The notes under the pieces are model-generated. The model was not told the origin of the DNA and ran no database searches. It saw nothing but the letters and a program-made list of their open reading frames with translations. A stretch of 64,000 bases of DNA from Proteus columbae (lineage in GTDB: Bacteria; Pseudomonadota; Gammaproteobacteria; Enterobacterales; Enterobacteriaceae): assembly GCF_009914335.1 (NCBI RefSeq), contig NZ_CP043925.1, positions 1,798,001 through 1,862,000 of the forward strand. Reading direction: 5' to 3'. Positions 44,235-55,198 of the stretch are shown here, one piece after another. A program made the translations under genes and the position numbers. Numbering within the stretch: position 1 is the first letter of the stretch; each line of letters begins with the position of its first letter.

Positions 44235-45281
44235 GTGGAGTATATTTTGCAATATGGGCTGTTTTTAGCAGAAATTGTCACTGTTGTTGTGGCGATTATC
44301 GCTATCGTGTTGTTTTTCGTTGTAATTGGAAATAAAAAGCAAAATCGTAAAGGGACGTTAAGAGTCACAGATCTTGCTGAAGCTTACGAAGAAAAACAGC
44401 GCGTTATGCAACAAGCAAAAATGGACGATGCTGAATTAAAAGTCTGGTATAAAGCGTTTAAAAAGCAGCAAAAAAAAGAGAATAAACAGAGTAAAAACAA
44501 TGCAAAAGAAGGTAAAAAAGGCGTTGTAAAACCTTGTTTATATGTGCTTGATTTTAACGGTAGCATGGATGCACATGAAGTGGGTGCATTACGTGAAGAA
44601 ATCAGCGCCATTCTTTCTGTTGCACAAGCAGGTGATGAAGTATTACTGCGCTTAGAAAGCCCGGGCGGTATGGTTCACGGATATGGATTAGCCGCAGCTC
44701 AATTAACACGCTTAAAAGAAAAGGGTATTAAACTGACAGCGGTTGTCGATAAAGTGGCTGCTAGCGGGGGATATATGATGGCATGTGTGGCAGATAAAAT
44801 TGTTGCTGCACCATTTGCGATTATTGGTTCGATTGGTGTTGTGGCTCAGATCCCTAACATTCACCGTTTGCTCAAGAAAAACGATATTGATGTTGAGTTG
44901 CATACCGCTGGCGAATATAAACGTACATTGACCTTGTTAGGCGAAAATACTGAAGAAGGTCGTCAGAAATTTAAACAAGATTTAAATGAAACGCATCTAT
45001 TGTTTAAATCATTTGTGCATAAATATCGCCCTCAACTTGATATCGATAGCGTTGCAACGGGTGAGTATTGGTACGGTTCAGAAGCACTAAACAGAGGCTT
45101 AATTGATGAAGTTGGTGTCAGTGATGATTGGTTGATCAATCATATTAATGACTTTGAAGTTCTTTCTGTCCAATATGTTACCAAAAAGAAAATGGTTGAG
45201 CGAGTTACAGGTGGTGCAATGGAAAGTATTGATAAACTGATGATGCGTTGGGTACAAAGAAGTAAAAAACCGCTGCTATAA
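44235..45281 (+). CDS. sohB: SohB, inner-membrane S49-family serine protease
   Basis: The 348-residue protein (349 in E. coli) has an N-terminal membrane segment (about 9-32), a charged Lys-rich linker (about 70-100) and an S49/SppA-type catalytic domain. Catalytic Ser177 lies in VAASGGYMMACVADK and the general-base Lys229 in AGEYKRTLTLLGENTE. SohB is a putative periplasmic or membrane peptidase that suppresses loss of HtrA in multicopy in E. coli. The ATG lies ten bases before the first membrane helix starts; GAGGTCTTTGTGG precedes it. Confidence 0.95.
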   Translation: MEYILQYGLFLAEIVTVVVAIIAIVLFFVVIGNKKQNRKGTLRVTDLAEAYEEKQRVMQQAKMDDAELKVWYKAFKKQQKKENKQSKNNAKEGKKGVVKPCLYVLDFNGSMDAHEVGALREEISAILSVAQAGDEVLLRLESPGGMVHGYGLAAAQLTRLKEKGIKLTAVVDKVAASGGYMMACVADKIVAAPFAIIGSIGVVAQIPNIHRLLKKNDIDVELHTAGEYKRTLTLLGENTEEGRQKFKQDLNETHLLFKSFVHKYRPQLDIDSVATGEYWYGSEALNRGLIDEVGVSDDWLINHINDFEVLSVQYVTKKKMVERVTGGAMESIDKLMMRWVQRSKKPLL

Positions 45282-45776
45282 GCCAATAAGTACGCAATAA
45301 ATGATATCAGTGATATGGATTATCGCTGATATCATCCTTCCTTAATCCAGTCACTATTTCTCAGCCTTCTTAATAAATATTCTAACTTTCTATTTTAAAA
45401 AGCTTTTATTTTGATAAAACAAAAAAAAGCCAGTGAAAATTTCACTGGCAATCAAAGAAATAATTGATATTGCTTATAACAACAACAGGGTAAATATTTC
45501 CTCTTTCTAGGAGGCTTCAATATAGCTGTAAATAGAAAATAAAAATAATTGATATTACTGATTGTATTGATAGGTAAATGTAGTCTTGAGTTGAGATGTG
45601 ACAGAAAATCTGCATTATAATCAAACTGAATTATTATTCTTTATTTTTGTTTGATTATGCCAGTTATTGGCACCTGAGTGAATGCAATAACTGGCAAGCA
45701 AAGTCTCTTTTTTGTTATCGATAAAGAGTAAATTAATTTACTTCAGTGATTAAATAAAAATAATCACGAAGATGAC
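45282..45776. other. Intergenic region with several strong hairpins between sohB and yciN
   Basis: The two genes are convergent. GATATCAG (45303-45310) and CTGATATC (45326-45333) form a first hairpin. The minus-strand terminator GCCAGTGAAA-T-TTTCACTGGC with T8 lies at 45419-45449. A perfect 12-base inverted repeat TGCCAGTTATTG / CAATAACTGGCA (45658-45669, 45685-45696) lies between it and yciN. No open frame with good start signals is seen. Confidence 0.6.
45419..45449 (-). terminator. Minus-strand terminator about 330 bases after yciN
   Basis: On the minus strand GCCAGTGAAA and TTTCACTGGC pair fully with a minimal centre, followed by eight T. It would end a long yciN 3' UTR or a separate small RNA. 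Confidence 0.75.
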
Positions 45777-46025
45777 TTATTCTAAATGGTATTTATCAGA
45801 TAACACATGAGCTAAATGCTTGAACATGTTGAATGCTGCTGTGCTTTTTGCAGTAGGTAAACCTTGTTCATCTAAAAAAAATTCGCCTTTAAATACGAGG
45901 ACATTACCTTTCTGTTCAACCGAATCAGCACGCATACCTTGTAAATAATCTTCATGTTCACATATGATTTTATTCGCTTTTTCAAGTAGCATCTCTGTTG
46001 TAATCGGTGTAGTTTGTGTTGACAT
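45777..46025 (-). CDS. yciN: YciN, small DUF2498 protein
   Basis: This 82-residue protein (83 in E. coli) has the conserved [19 protein letters not shown] (about 13-31) and ends with [13 protein letters not shown]. It is cytoplasmic, mildly acidic and of unknown function. The ATG follows AAGGAGCAC. It is divergent from topA, as in E. coli. Confidence 0.93.
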   Translation of the reverse strand: MSTQTTPITTEMLLEKANKIICEHEDYLQGMRADSVEQKGNVLVFKGEFFLDEQGLPTAKSTAAFNMFKHLAHVLSDKYHLE

Positions 46026-46332
46026 AATATGTGCTCCTTAGAAAAATAATTTGTTGCGCCTCACTTTTTATCAGGTAGAGTGTGGCATTTTTAAAAGCTT
46101 AGCTACTCTATATGTAGCAAACAATGATTTACCTGTACTCGGTCAAAGTAGTGAGGTGATTAAAATACCTCAAAAAAAGTTATGAGTTTTGAGCTTAAAC
46201 AAAAGCTTTGAATAAAAACAGGTTGATATATTGCAAAACTAACGCAATATAAAAAAGAGATTTTAAACATTTTTTTAGTTGAAGGTATTAAACGATACCG
46301 TCATAACAAAGTTTAATTAGGTAAAGGTAATT
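46026..46332. other. topA-yciN divergent promoter region
   Basis: This AT-rich stretch of 307 bases should contain the promoters of topA, which in E. coli are several and respond to supercoiling and heat. I could not assign individual boxes. No RNA gene or repeat is visible. Confidence 0.5.
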
Positions 46333-48930
46333 ATGGGTAAAGCTCTTGTTATCGTGGAGTCCCCGGCTAAAGCCAAAACGATCAATAAATATCTTGGCAA
46401 TGACTACGTAGTTAAATCTAGCGTGGGTCACATTCGTGATTTGCCAAAGAGTGGTTCTGGCAGCCAGAAGAGCGAAAACTCATCCGCCACGAAAGGCGTG
46501 AAAAAAGTTAAAAAGGATGAGAAATCAGCCTTAGTCAGCCGTATGGGAATTGATCCCTATAATGGATGGAATGCGAACTATCAAATTCTACCCGGCAAAG
46601 AAAAAGTCGTGGCTGAACTAAAAGCATTGGCTGAGAAAGCTGATCATGTCTATCTCGCAACGGACCTTGACCGCGAAGGAGAAGCTATTGCGTGGCATTT
46701 ACGCGAAGTTATCGGCGGTGATGATGAACGATTTAGTCGAGTGGTTTTTAACGAAATCACTAAAAATGCCATTACACAAGCTTTCCAAACTCCGGGTGAG
46801 TTAAATATAGATCGCGTTAACGCACAACAAGCTCGTCGCTTTATGGATCGTGTTGTGGGTTATATGGTTTCACCTTTACTTTGGAAAAAAGTTGCTCGTG
46901 GATTATCTGCGGGTCGAGTGCAATCTGTTGCTGTGCGTCTTTTAGTTGAACGTGAGCGTGAAATTAAAGCCTTTGTTCCTGAAGAATATTGGCAATTGCA
47001 CGCGTCATTGTTAACGCCTGACGAGCAACCGTTGCGTATGGAAGTCACGCATTATAATGATAAAGCCTTCAACCCTGTTTCATCCGATGAAACACAGGTG
47101 GCGGTTAAAGCATTACAAAATGCAACTTTCACGGTAAAAGATCGTGAAGATAGACCAACATCAAGCAAACCAAGCGCACCACTTATCACATCAACCTTAC
47201 AGCAAGCGGCAAGTACGCGTTTAAGCTTTGGTGTGAAAAAGACGATGATGCTAGCTCAGCGCCTTTATGAAGCTGGTTATATAACCTATATGCGTACTGA
47301 CTCAACTAACTTAAGTCAGGATGCAATTCAAATGGCACGTGATTATATCAATGAGAATTTTGGCGCTAAATATTTGCCGAAAGAGCCAAATGTTTATTCG
47401 AGCAAAGAAAATTCTCAAGAAGCGCACGAAGCTATTCGTCCTTCAGATATCAACGTTATCGCAGAATCTTTAAAAGATATGGATAACGATGCCAAACGTT
47501 TATATCAACTGATTTGGAATCAATTTGTTGCTTGTCAAATGACACCAGCAAAATACGATTCAACCACATTAACAGTTGAATCAGGTGATTATAAACTACG
47601 AGCTAAAGGTCGTACTTTACGTTTTGCCGGTTGGACGAAAGTCATGCCAGCGATGCGTAACAAAGATGAAGACAAAACCTTACCTGCAGTTGATGTAGGG
47701 GCAAAACTGGCTTTAGCTGAATTAGAACCTACTCAGCACTTTACTAAGCCACCAGCACGTTTTAGCGAAGCGACTTTAGTTAAAGAGTTAGAAAAGCGCG
47801 GTATTGGCCGCCCTTCAACGTATGCTTCTATCATTTCCACTATTCAAGATCGTGGTTATGTGAAAGTTGAAAACCGTCGTTTTTATGCAGAAAAAATGGG
47901 TGAAATTGTAACGGATCGCTTAGAAGAGAATTTTAGCGATTTAATGAATTACGATTTTACTGCGCAAATGGAAGATCACCTCGACCATGTTGCTAATAAT
48001 GAAGAAAATTGGAAAGAGGTATTAGATGCATTCTTCACCGATTTTAGTCAGCAATTAGATGTCGCTGAAAAAGATCCTGAAGAAGGTGGAATGCGACCAA
48101 ATCCAATGGTGATCACGTCGATTGAATGTCCAACTTGTTCTCGCCATATGGGAATTAGAACGGCGACAACAGGCGTATTCTTAGGGTGTTCGGGCTATGC
48201 TTTACCACCAAAAGAGCGTTGTAAGCAAACCATCAACCTTATCCCTGAAGATGAATTATTAAATATTCTTGAAGGGGAAGATGCAGAAACTAATGCATTA
48301 CGTGCACGTCGCCGTTGCCCGAAATGTGGTACTGCAATGGACAGTTACCTGATTGATACTCATCGTAAATTACATGTTTGTGGTAATAACCCTGCATGTG
48401 ATGGTTATGAAGTTGAAGAAGGTGAATTCCGCTTAAAAGGTTATGAAGGTCCAGTTATTGAGTGCGATAAATGTGGTTCTGAAATGCACCTGAAAATGGG
48501 GCGTTTTGGTAAATACATGGGTTGTACTAATGATGATTGTAAAAATACCCGTAAAATCTTAAAAAGCGGTGAAATTGCACCACCGAAGGAAGATCCTGTT
48601 CCACTTCCTGAATTGCTATGCGAAAAATCAGATGCTTACTTTGTCTTACGAGACGGTGCTGCTGGTGTCTTCTTGGCCGCAAACACGTTCCCTAAATCAA
48701 GAGAAACGCGTGCGCCAAAAGTAGAAGAACTGGTTCGCTTTAAAGACCGTTTAGCAGAGAAAATGCGCTATTTAGCAGAAGCTCCGGTAGCTGATCCTGA
48801 AGGAAACCCAACTATTGTGCGTTTTAGTCGTAAAACAAAACAGCAATATGTTTCTTCAGAGAAAGATGGCAAGGCAACAGGTTGGTCTGCGTTTTATGTC
48901 GATGGCAAATGGGTTGAAAAAACCAAATAA
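46333..48930 (+). CDS. topA: DNA topoisomerase I
   Basis: The 865-residue protein has the length of E. coli TopA. It starts with a TOPRIM domain ([19 protein letters not shown], and [11 protein letters not shown] with metal-binding acids), followed by the type IA domains with the active-site Tyr319 in [11 protein letters not shown]. Three C-terminal four-cysteine zinc fingers are visible (CPTC ... C, CPKC ... C, CDKC ... C, about 598-740), and then zinc-ribbon-like repeats to the end. It relaxes negative supercoils by single-strand passage. A strong terminator follows; cysB is next as in E. coli. Confidence 0.98.
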   Translation: MGKALVIVESPAKAKTINKYLGNDYVVKSSVGHIRDLPKSGSGSQKSENSSATKGVKKVKKDEKSALVSRMGIDPYNGWNANYQILPGKEKVVAELKALAEKADHVYLATDLDREGEAIAWHLREVIGGDDERFSRVVFNEITKNAITQAFQTPGELNIDRVNAQQARRFMDRVVGYMVSPLLWKKVARGLSAGRVQSVAVRLLVEREREIKAFVPEEYWQLHASLLTPDEQPLRMEVTHYNDKAFNPVSSDETQVAVKALQNATFTVKDREDRPTSSKPSAPLITSTLQQAASTRLSFGVKKTMMLAQRLYEAGYITYMRTDSTNLSQDAIQMARDYINENFGAKYLPKEPNVYSSKENSQEAHEAIRPSDINVIAESLKDMDNDAKRLYQLIWNQFVACQMTPAKYDSTTLTVESGDYKLRAKGRTLRFAGWTKVMPAMRNKDEDKTLPAVDVGAKLALAELEPTQHFTKPPARFSEATLVKELEKRGIGRPSTYASIISTIQDRGYVKVENRRFYAEKMGEIVTDRLEENFSDLMNYDFTAQMEDHLDHVANNEENWKEVLDAFFTDFSQQLDVAEKDPEEGGMRPNPMVITSIECPTCSRHMGIRTATTGVFLGCSGYALPPKERCKQTINLIPEDELLNILEGEDAETNALRARRRCPKCGTAMDSYLIDTHRKLHVCGNNPACDGYEVEEGEFRLKGYEGPVIECDKCGSEMHLKMGRFGKYMGCTNDDCKNTRKILKSGEIAPPKEDPVPLPELLCEKSDAYFVLRDGAAGVFLAANTFPKSRETRAPKVEELVRFKDRLAEKMRYLAEAPVADPEGNPTIVRFSRKTKQQYVSSEKDGKATGWSAFYVDGKWVEKTK

Positions 48931-48951
48931 CATTGGCATTACGTGATAAAT

Positions 48952-48985
48952 AAAAAAGCGACTAATGAGAGTTAGTCGCTTTTTT
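48952..48985 (+). terminator. Terminator after topA
   Basis: AAAAAAGCGACTAA and TTAGTCGCTTTTTT form a 14-pair stem around TGAGAG with a T run. Confidence 0.92.
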
Positions 48986-49081
48986 GTATTAACACTGATG
49001 ATCCAAGCTCTTGGTGACGACGGTGCAAGAATGGTATGTAGTGTGATTAAATAATTTAGTGGCACTAATATTATGAAATAG

Positions 49082-49109
49082 AAGCTGATAGATAAGGTCG
49101 GCTTTTTTT
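49082..49109 (+). terminator. Second terminator-like hairpin between topA and cysB
   Basis: AAGCTGA and TCGGCTT pair (one G-T) around a 9-base loop and run into T7. It is 97 bases beyond the topA terminator and before the cysB promoter, so it may close a short independent transcript. The rest of 48986-49294 holds only the cysB upstream region. Confidence 0.5.
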
Positions 49110-49279
49110 ATGCTTATTTATAGCTTATAACTATTCGATATAACAAAACCTAAATAACACTATTAATTACGTTAGACCGAAATGAAATAAGTGATATAGT
49201 GGTTATATATTACATCTTTATTATTCTTTTTAGTTATATGAATATAAATAGAATAACGGAATAATAAGTCTTTTGTTGA

Positions 49280-50269
<990 letters not shown>

Positions 50270-50275
50270 TACTGA

Positions 50276-50296
50276 AAGGCGGGTCATTCCCGCCTT
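50276..50296 (+). terminator. Hairpin after cysB
   Basis: AAGGCGGG and CCCGCCTT form an 8-pair GC-rich stem with a 5-base loop. The T run is lacking, so termination strength is uncertain. Confidence 0.6.
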
Positions 50297-50330
50297 CAAG
50301 CGTGTTCATAAATCTAATTTCTGTTATTAC

Positions 50331-51161
50331 TCATTTCAAATAAAAATCCCCACTAAAAAAAGCATCTGATTTTGCAATGCTTAGCTGACGATATTTGTTT
50401 AAAAAATCATAAAACTGCTGGTTAATCAGTGGATCATCAAGTGCACTAGCATCAAATACAGAGGTAATTGTGGTGTACTCTAAAGAGAGGGTAAATTTAC
50501 GACCGATACAGCTGGCGAGTAGCATTTTTGCTGATTGATAAGAAAAACGTAGGCTCAAAATTTTCAGCTTTGGAACAAAAATAAGATGATTATTATGATT
50601 GAGTATCTCCGTGATCCCCGCAATAGTTATCGTTTGATAGCTGTCTAATGAGTTTCGTAAGCCGACTTCTATTTTTTGTCCTTGGGTACGTAAAAAATCA
50701 ATAAATTCTCCAAGTGCAGGAGAGGTGGCATTGATTGCCGCTCCTAGTAATAATTGAATAAACGCTTGAGCAACAGAAAAATCAAAGGTTTGCTTATGAA
50801 GTTTTTTTGTTTCTATTTTATTGTGCCCTAGAAGAGGTAAATGGTTGAGCGTATCTAACCAATGCTCGGGGCGATAATAGGCTTCATTATCCTCTTTTTT
50901 TAATGCGGCAAGATGGTTTGCCATAATAGAAATGAGTCCAATTTGAATATTTTTAAGTTGTGACATTTTTTCTATTTCGGAAGGCTCAAAAGGTTTTGGT
51001 GACGCGATGATAAATTGCACTAAGCCTTCGGTATCTTTTATATTTTGAGAATGTAATGCATTCATCGATAAGGTTTGCGGAAAAGGAGGTGTAATAGGTT
51101 CTGCAAAATAGCGATCCGCATTCATAATATTTTTAAGTAAATCAGATTGTTTATTACTCAT
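50331..51161 (-). CDS. Orphan protein of 276 residues between cysB and acnA
   Basis: I do not recognise this protein with confidence. It has no signal peptide and a mixed helical and strand pattern, with a hydrophobic stretch at about 130-145 (AQAFIQLLLGAAINAT). It contains exactly one cysteine, Cys218 in AKMLLASCIGRKF. Size and a single central-to-C-terminal cysteine recall the Erwinia virulence factor Evf, a lipidated cytoplasmic-to-membrane protein, but I cannot verify similarity. The start is the ATG at 51161, with AAGGATACTTTT before it. E. coli carries no such gene between cysB and acnA. Confidence 0.75.
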   Translation of the reverse strand: MSNKQSDLLKNIMNADRYFAEPITPPFPQTLSMNALHSQNIKDTEGLVQFIIASPKPFEPSEIEKMSQLKNIQIGLISIMANHLAALKKEDNEAYYRPEHWLDTLNHLPLLGHNKIETKKLHKQTFDFSVAQAFIQLLLGAAINATSPALGEFIDFLRTQGQKIEVGLRNSLDSYQTITIAGITEILNHNNHLIFVPKLKILSLRFSYQSAKMLLASCIGRKFTLSLEYTTITSVFDASALDDPLINQQFYDFLNKYRQLSIAKSDAFFSGDFYLK

Positions 51162-51379
51162 AAAAGTATCCTTACGTAGTCATACCTCCACCATTAAATC
51201 CTAATTAAGCGAAAATCCTGAGATTAAAATTTATTAACACTATGACACCCATAACATTACGTTAACAAATTGTGTGGTCTTTAAGCGAAATTCGGCGTTA
51301 TATGATATGTTTAATAAATAACCTTACCTATTTTGATGGTTTAAACATGCTGTCAGTATAAAAATAAGAAGGAGGAGCT

Positions 51380-54052
51380 ATGTCGTTACGTTTGAAAAAA
51401 GAGAGCCATTCCACGCTCTTAGTCGGATCTCAAGAATACGAGTACTACCGTCTTTCAGAAGTCGCCCGCCAATTAGGCGATATTACCCGTCTTCCTAAGT
51501 CTCTGAAGGTGTTACTAGAAAATTTAGTGCGTTATCTCGACAATGATACTGTTGTTGACGAGGATATTAAGGCACTCGTTGAGTGGCAAAAAACAGCACA
51601 TGCATCACGAGAAATTGCATATCGACCTGCAAGGGTACTTATGCAAGATTTTACAGGTGTGCCTGCAGTTGTTGATTTAGCGGCTATGCGTGAAGCTGTG
51701 AAATCTTTGGGCGGGCAAGTGGATAAAGTTAATCCATTATCACCCGTAGATTTGGTTATTGACCACTCTGTTATGGTTGATGAATATGCCAGTAAAAATG
51801 CGTTTGCTGAAAACGTGGAAATTGAAATGGAGCGTAACTATGAACGCTACCTTTTTTTACGTTGGGGGCAGCAATCCTTTGAACGCTTTCGTGTCGTGCC
51901 GCCAGGTACAGGAATTTGCCATCAGGTAAACTTGGAGTACTTAGGTAAAGCTATTTGGTCTGAGGTGCAAAATGGGCGTCATGTGGCTTATCCTGATACT
52001 TTAGTGGGCACAGATTCTCACACCACAATGATAAATGGTCTTGGTGTTTTAGGTTGGGGTGTAGGAGGCATTGAAGCAGAAGCCGCAATGTTAGGACAAC
52101 CTATCTCCATGCTAATTCCAGATGTTGTTGGCTTTAAATTGACAGGAAGATTACGTGAAGGGATCACGGCAACTGATCTGGTATTAACTGTCACACAGAT
52201 GTTACGTGCTCATGGTGTTGTGGGTAAATTTGTGGAGTTTTATGGTGATGGTTTAGCGTCATTACCTTTAGCTGATCGTGCAACAATAGCGAATATGTCG
52301 CCAGAGTATGGCGCGACCTGTGGATTCTTCCCAATAGATGAGATCACCCTTGATTATTTGCGTTTAACAGGGCGTGAAGAACAAGAAATTGCACTTGTTG
52401 AAGCTTATAGCAAAGAGCAAGGTCTATGGCGACATACAGGTGATGAACCTATCTTTACGTCAACATTATCGTTAGATATGGGAACCGTTGAAGCGAGTCT
52501 TGCAGGGCCTAAACGCCCTCAAGATAGAGTTAATCTGCCGAGTGTACCTAGGGCATTTAAAGCAGCTGTAGATCTTGAAACCAATAAGAAACCACTGACG
52601 CAGTTTCCTCAAGTAAAAATTGATGATTATCCTGCATTTGAGTTAACCGATGGTGCCGTCGTTATTGCGGCGATCACATCATGTACCAACACATCAAACC
52701 CTAATGTCTTAATGGCAGCAGGATTACTCGCTAAAAATGCGGTAGAAAAAGGATTACAGCGTAAGCCTTGGGTTAAGTCTTCTTTGGCTCCTGGATCTAA
52801 AGTCGTCACGGATTATCTTAATCTAGCAGGATTAACGCCTTATCTTGATGAGTTAGGGTTTAATCTTGTGGGATATGGTTGCACAACATGTATTGGCAAC
52901 TCCGGGCCTTTATTAGCACCGATTGAAAGTGCGATTAAAGATAATGACTTAACTATTGCGGCTGTATTATCTGGTAACCGTAACTTTGAAGGTCGAATTC
53001 ATCCCTTAGTGAAAACCAACTGGTTAGCATCGCCGCCTTTAGTGGTTGCTTATGCTTTATCAGGAAATATGAATATTGATCTTACTAAAGAGCCATTAGG
53101 TAAAGATAAACAGGGTGCTCCCGTTTATTTAAAAGATATTTGGCCTGACAGTAAAGCTATTGCAGATGCTGTTGAGAAAGTTAAAACAGAGATGTTTCAT
53201 AAAGAGTACTCCGCCGTGTTTGAAGGTGATAAAACATGGAAATCATTGCAAACACAAGATACACCCGTCTATGATTGGCAACCAGACTCTACCTATATTC
53301 GACATCCTCCTTTCTTTGAAGGTATGTCAAAAACACCGGCTCCGATTAAAGACATTCATCAAGCCAGTATTTTGGCTATTTTAGGTGATTCGGTGACAAC
53401 GGATCATATTTCACCCGCAGGTAATATTAAGGCGGATAGTCCCGCAGGGCGTTATCTGCGTGAACATGGTGTCGAGCCGAAAGATTTTAACTCTTATGGT
53501 TCAAGACGTGGCAATCATGAAGTCATGATGCGAGGCACATTTGCCAATATTCGTATTCGTAACGAAATGGTGCCGGGAATCGAAGGTGGTTTTACCAAGC
53601 ATATTCCAACTGGTGAAATATTGGCTATTTATGATGCTTCAATGCGTTATCAGCAAGAAAATACGCCGTTGGCAATTATTGCTGGTAGTGAATATGGTTC
53701 AGGCTCTAGCCGTGACTGGGCGGCAAAAGGAACACGTCTATTAGGTGTACGTGTGGTGATTGCAGGCTCTTTTGAGCGTATTCACCGTTCTAACTTAATC
53801 GGTATGGGAGTTTTACCTTTAGAGTTTCCTAAAGGGGTATCTCGTCAAACATTGGGCTTAAAAGGTGATGAGAAAATTGAGATCACAGGGCTTAATGCAT
53901 TAATACCGAGCCAAGATGTCGCGGTTAATATTACTTTCGCAGATAATCGTACTGAAACTATTATGGCGCGTTGTCGTATTGATACTCAAACTGAATTAGC
54001 CTATTTCCAACATGGTGGCATATTGCATTATGTTATTCGTAATATGCTTTAA
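51380..54052 (+). CDS. acnA: Aconitate hydratase A
   Basis: The 890-residue enzyme (891 in E. coli) interconverts citrate and isocitrate. The three [4Fe-4S] ligands are Cys435 (SCTNTSNP), Cys501 and Cys504 (GCTTCIGN). The mobile C-terminal swivelling domain (about 690-890) has GSEYGSGSSRDWAAKG. AcnA is the stationary-phase and oxidative-stress-resistant aconitase of enterobacteria. The ATG follows AAGGAGGAGCT. In E. coli ribA follows directly; here a lipoprotein gene is inserted. Confidence 0.98.
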   Translation: MSLRLKKESHSTLLVGSQEYEYYRLSEVARQLGDITRLPKSLKVLLENLVRYLDNDTVVDEDIKALVEWQKTAHASREIAYRPARVLMQDFTGVPAVVDLAAMREAVKSLGGQVDKVNPLSPVDLVIDHSVMVDEYASKNAFAENVEIEMERNYERYLFLRWGQQSFERFRVVPPGTGICHQVNLEYLGKAIWSEVQNGRHVAYPDTLVGTDSHTTMINGLGVLGWGVGGIEAEAAMLGQPISMLIPDVVGFKLTGRLREGITATDLVLTVTQMLRAHGVVGKFVEFYGDGLASLPLADRATIANMSPEYGATCGFFPIDEITLDYLRLTGREEQEIALVEAYSKEQGLWRHTGDEPIFTSTLSLDMGTVEASLAGPKRPQDRVNLPSVPRAFKAAVDLETNKKPLTQFPQVKIDDYPAFELTDGAVVIAAITSCTNTSNPNVLMAAGLLAKNAVEKGLQRKPWVKSSLAPGSKVVTDYLNLAGLTPYLDELGFNLVGYGCTTCIGNSGPLLAPIESAIKDNDLTIAAVLSGNRNFEGRIHPLVKTNWLASPPLVVAYALSGNMNIDLTKEPLGKDKQGAPVYLKDIWPDSKAIADAVEKVKTEMFHKEYSAVFEGDKTWKSLQTQDTPVYDWQPDSTYIRHPPFFEGMSKTPAPIKDIHQASILAILGDSVTTDHISPAGNIKADSPAGRYLREHGVEPKDFNSYGSRRGNHEVMMRGTFANIRIRNEMVPGIEGGFTKHIPTGEILAIYDASMRYQQENTPLAIIAGSEYGSGSSRDWAAKGTRLLGVRVVIAGSFERIHRSNLIGMGVLPLEFPKGVSRQTLGLKGDEKIEITGLNALIPSQDVAVNITFADNRTETIMARCRIDTQTELAYFQHGGILHYVIRNML

Positions 54053-54077
54053 TTAGTTTTGTAACGTAGTTAATAAC

Positions 54078-54112
54078 AATGCCCCATTATAAAAATAATG
54101 GGGCATTTTTTT
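54078..54112. terminator. Bidirectional terminator between acnA and the NlpA-like gene
   Basis: AATGCCCCATTAT and ATAATGGGGCATT form a perfect 13-pair stem with a 4-base loop and T on the plus strand. The A-rich loop side may serve the minus strand poorly. Confidence 0.88.
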
Positions 54113-54135
54113 ATCTTTTCTTTTTGTAATAACAA

Positions 54136-54951
54136 TCACCAGCCCTGAATTGCACCACCGTTAAAAATGGTTTCGGCAGCCGTGGCAACTTCGGGAGATT
54201 GATATGCTTTGATAAAATCACGTACATTATCAGCATCTTTGTTCTCTTCCCTTGTCACAATAATATTGGTGTAAGGAGAGTTTTTATCTTCAATAAAAAT
54301 ACTGTCTTTGGTCGGTGATAAATTAATTTGCTGGATATAAGTTGTACTGATAATAGCGACAGTTACTTTGGGATCGTTTAAAACCCGTGGTAATTGCGCA
54401 CCTTCTAGCTCCATAATTTTAAGCTTAAGTGGATTATCAATAATGTCGATAGCCGTAGGCAATAAACCACTGTTTGGTTTTAGCGTAATAAGCTTTTCTT
54501 TATCTAGTAACAGTAATGCTCGACCTAAATTGGTGGGATCGTTAGGAACTGCAATGGTATCGCCTGATTTTAACTCCGAAGGGTGTTTGATTTTAGTTGA
54601 ATAGCCCGCCATAGGAAAAACAAAGGTATTACCAACAGCCACTAAATTGTAACCACGAGATTGATTATCTTGGGCAAGAAAAGGGCGATGTTGAAAAACA
54701 TTGGCATCAAGTTCTTTATTTGCAGTGGGATCATTAGGCAATAAAGAACCGCTGAAACTTACCAATTCAACCTCTAAGCCATATTTTTCTTTTGCGACTT
54801 TTTTGGCAATTTCAGCCACATCTTGTTCAGCACCATTAATCACACCAACCTTGATTGAATAGCTGTTTTTATCGCTATTATCACAACCAGTCAATAATGT
54901 TCCTGCTAATAAAAGCGCGCCGAAAACCCTACCAGAAAAATGTAATGGCAT
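54136..54951 (-). CDS. NlpA/MetQ-family lipoprotein
   Basis: The 271-residue protein has a lipoprotein signal ending GTLLTGC (Cys23) and the NlpA/MetQ substrate-binding fold: IKVGVINGAEQDVAEIAKKV, ANVFQHRPFL, FPMAGYSTKIKHPSELKSGD and VPNDPTNLGRALLLL. MetQ binds methionine for the MetNI importer, while NlpA is a minor inner-membrane homologue. No metN or metI lies beside it, so NlpA or an additional MetQ-like receptor is more likely than the canonical metQ. It is inserted between acnA and ribA, which are neighbours in E. coli. Confidence 0.85.
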   Translation of the reverse strand: MPLHFSGRVFGALLLAGTLLTGCDNSDKNSYSIKVGVINGAEQDVAEIAKKVAKEKYGLEVELVSFSGSLLPNDPTANKELDANVFQHRPFLAQDNQSRGYNLVAVGNTFVFPMAGYSTKIKHPSELKSGDTIAVPNDPTNLGRALLLLDKEKLITLKPNSGLLPTAIDIIDNPLKLKIMELEGAQLPRVLNDPKVTVAIISTTYIQQINLSPTKDSIFIEDKNSPYTNIIVTREENKDADNVRDFIKAYQSPEVATAAETIFNGGAIQGW

Positions 54952-55135
54952 AATGCATTCCTATCAAAATTTATTTATTAATAAATAACTTAGAATCAGA
55001 TAGATAGTCAATAAAATCGCATATGACAAATTTTTACATGATATAATTTAATGATAAAAAAGACATAAAAATAAGATGTAAGAGAAGAAAAATAGATAAA
55101 GAATAAATTTACAAGGTAATAAAATAAAAAGAATA

Positions 55136-55168
55136 AATAAAAAATCCGAGCAACTCAGGCTCGGATTT
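55136..55168 (-). terminator. Terminator after ribA
   Basis: On the minus strand AAATCCGAGC-CTGAGTT-GCTCGGATTT is followed by a T-rich run. It ends ribA transcription. Confidence 0.85.
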
Positions 55169-55198
55169 GAAAATAATTAATGTTGTGTTGTTACTTTA

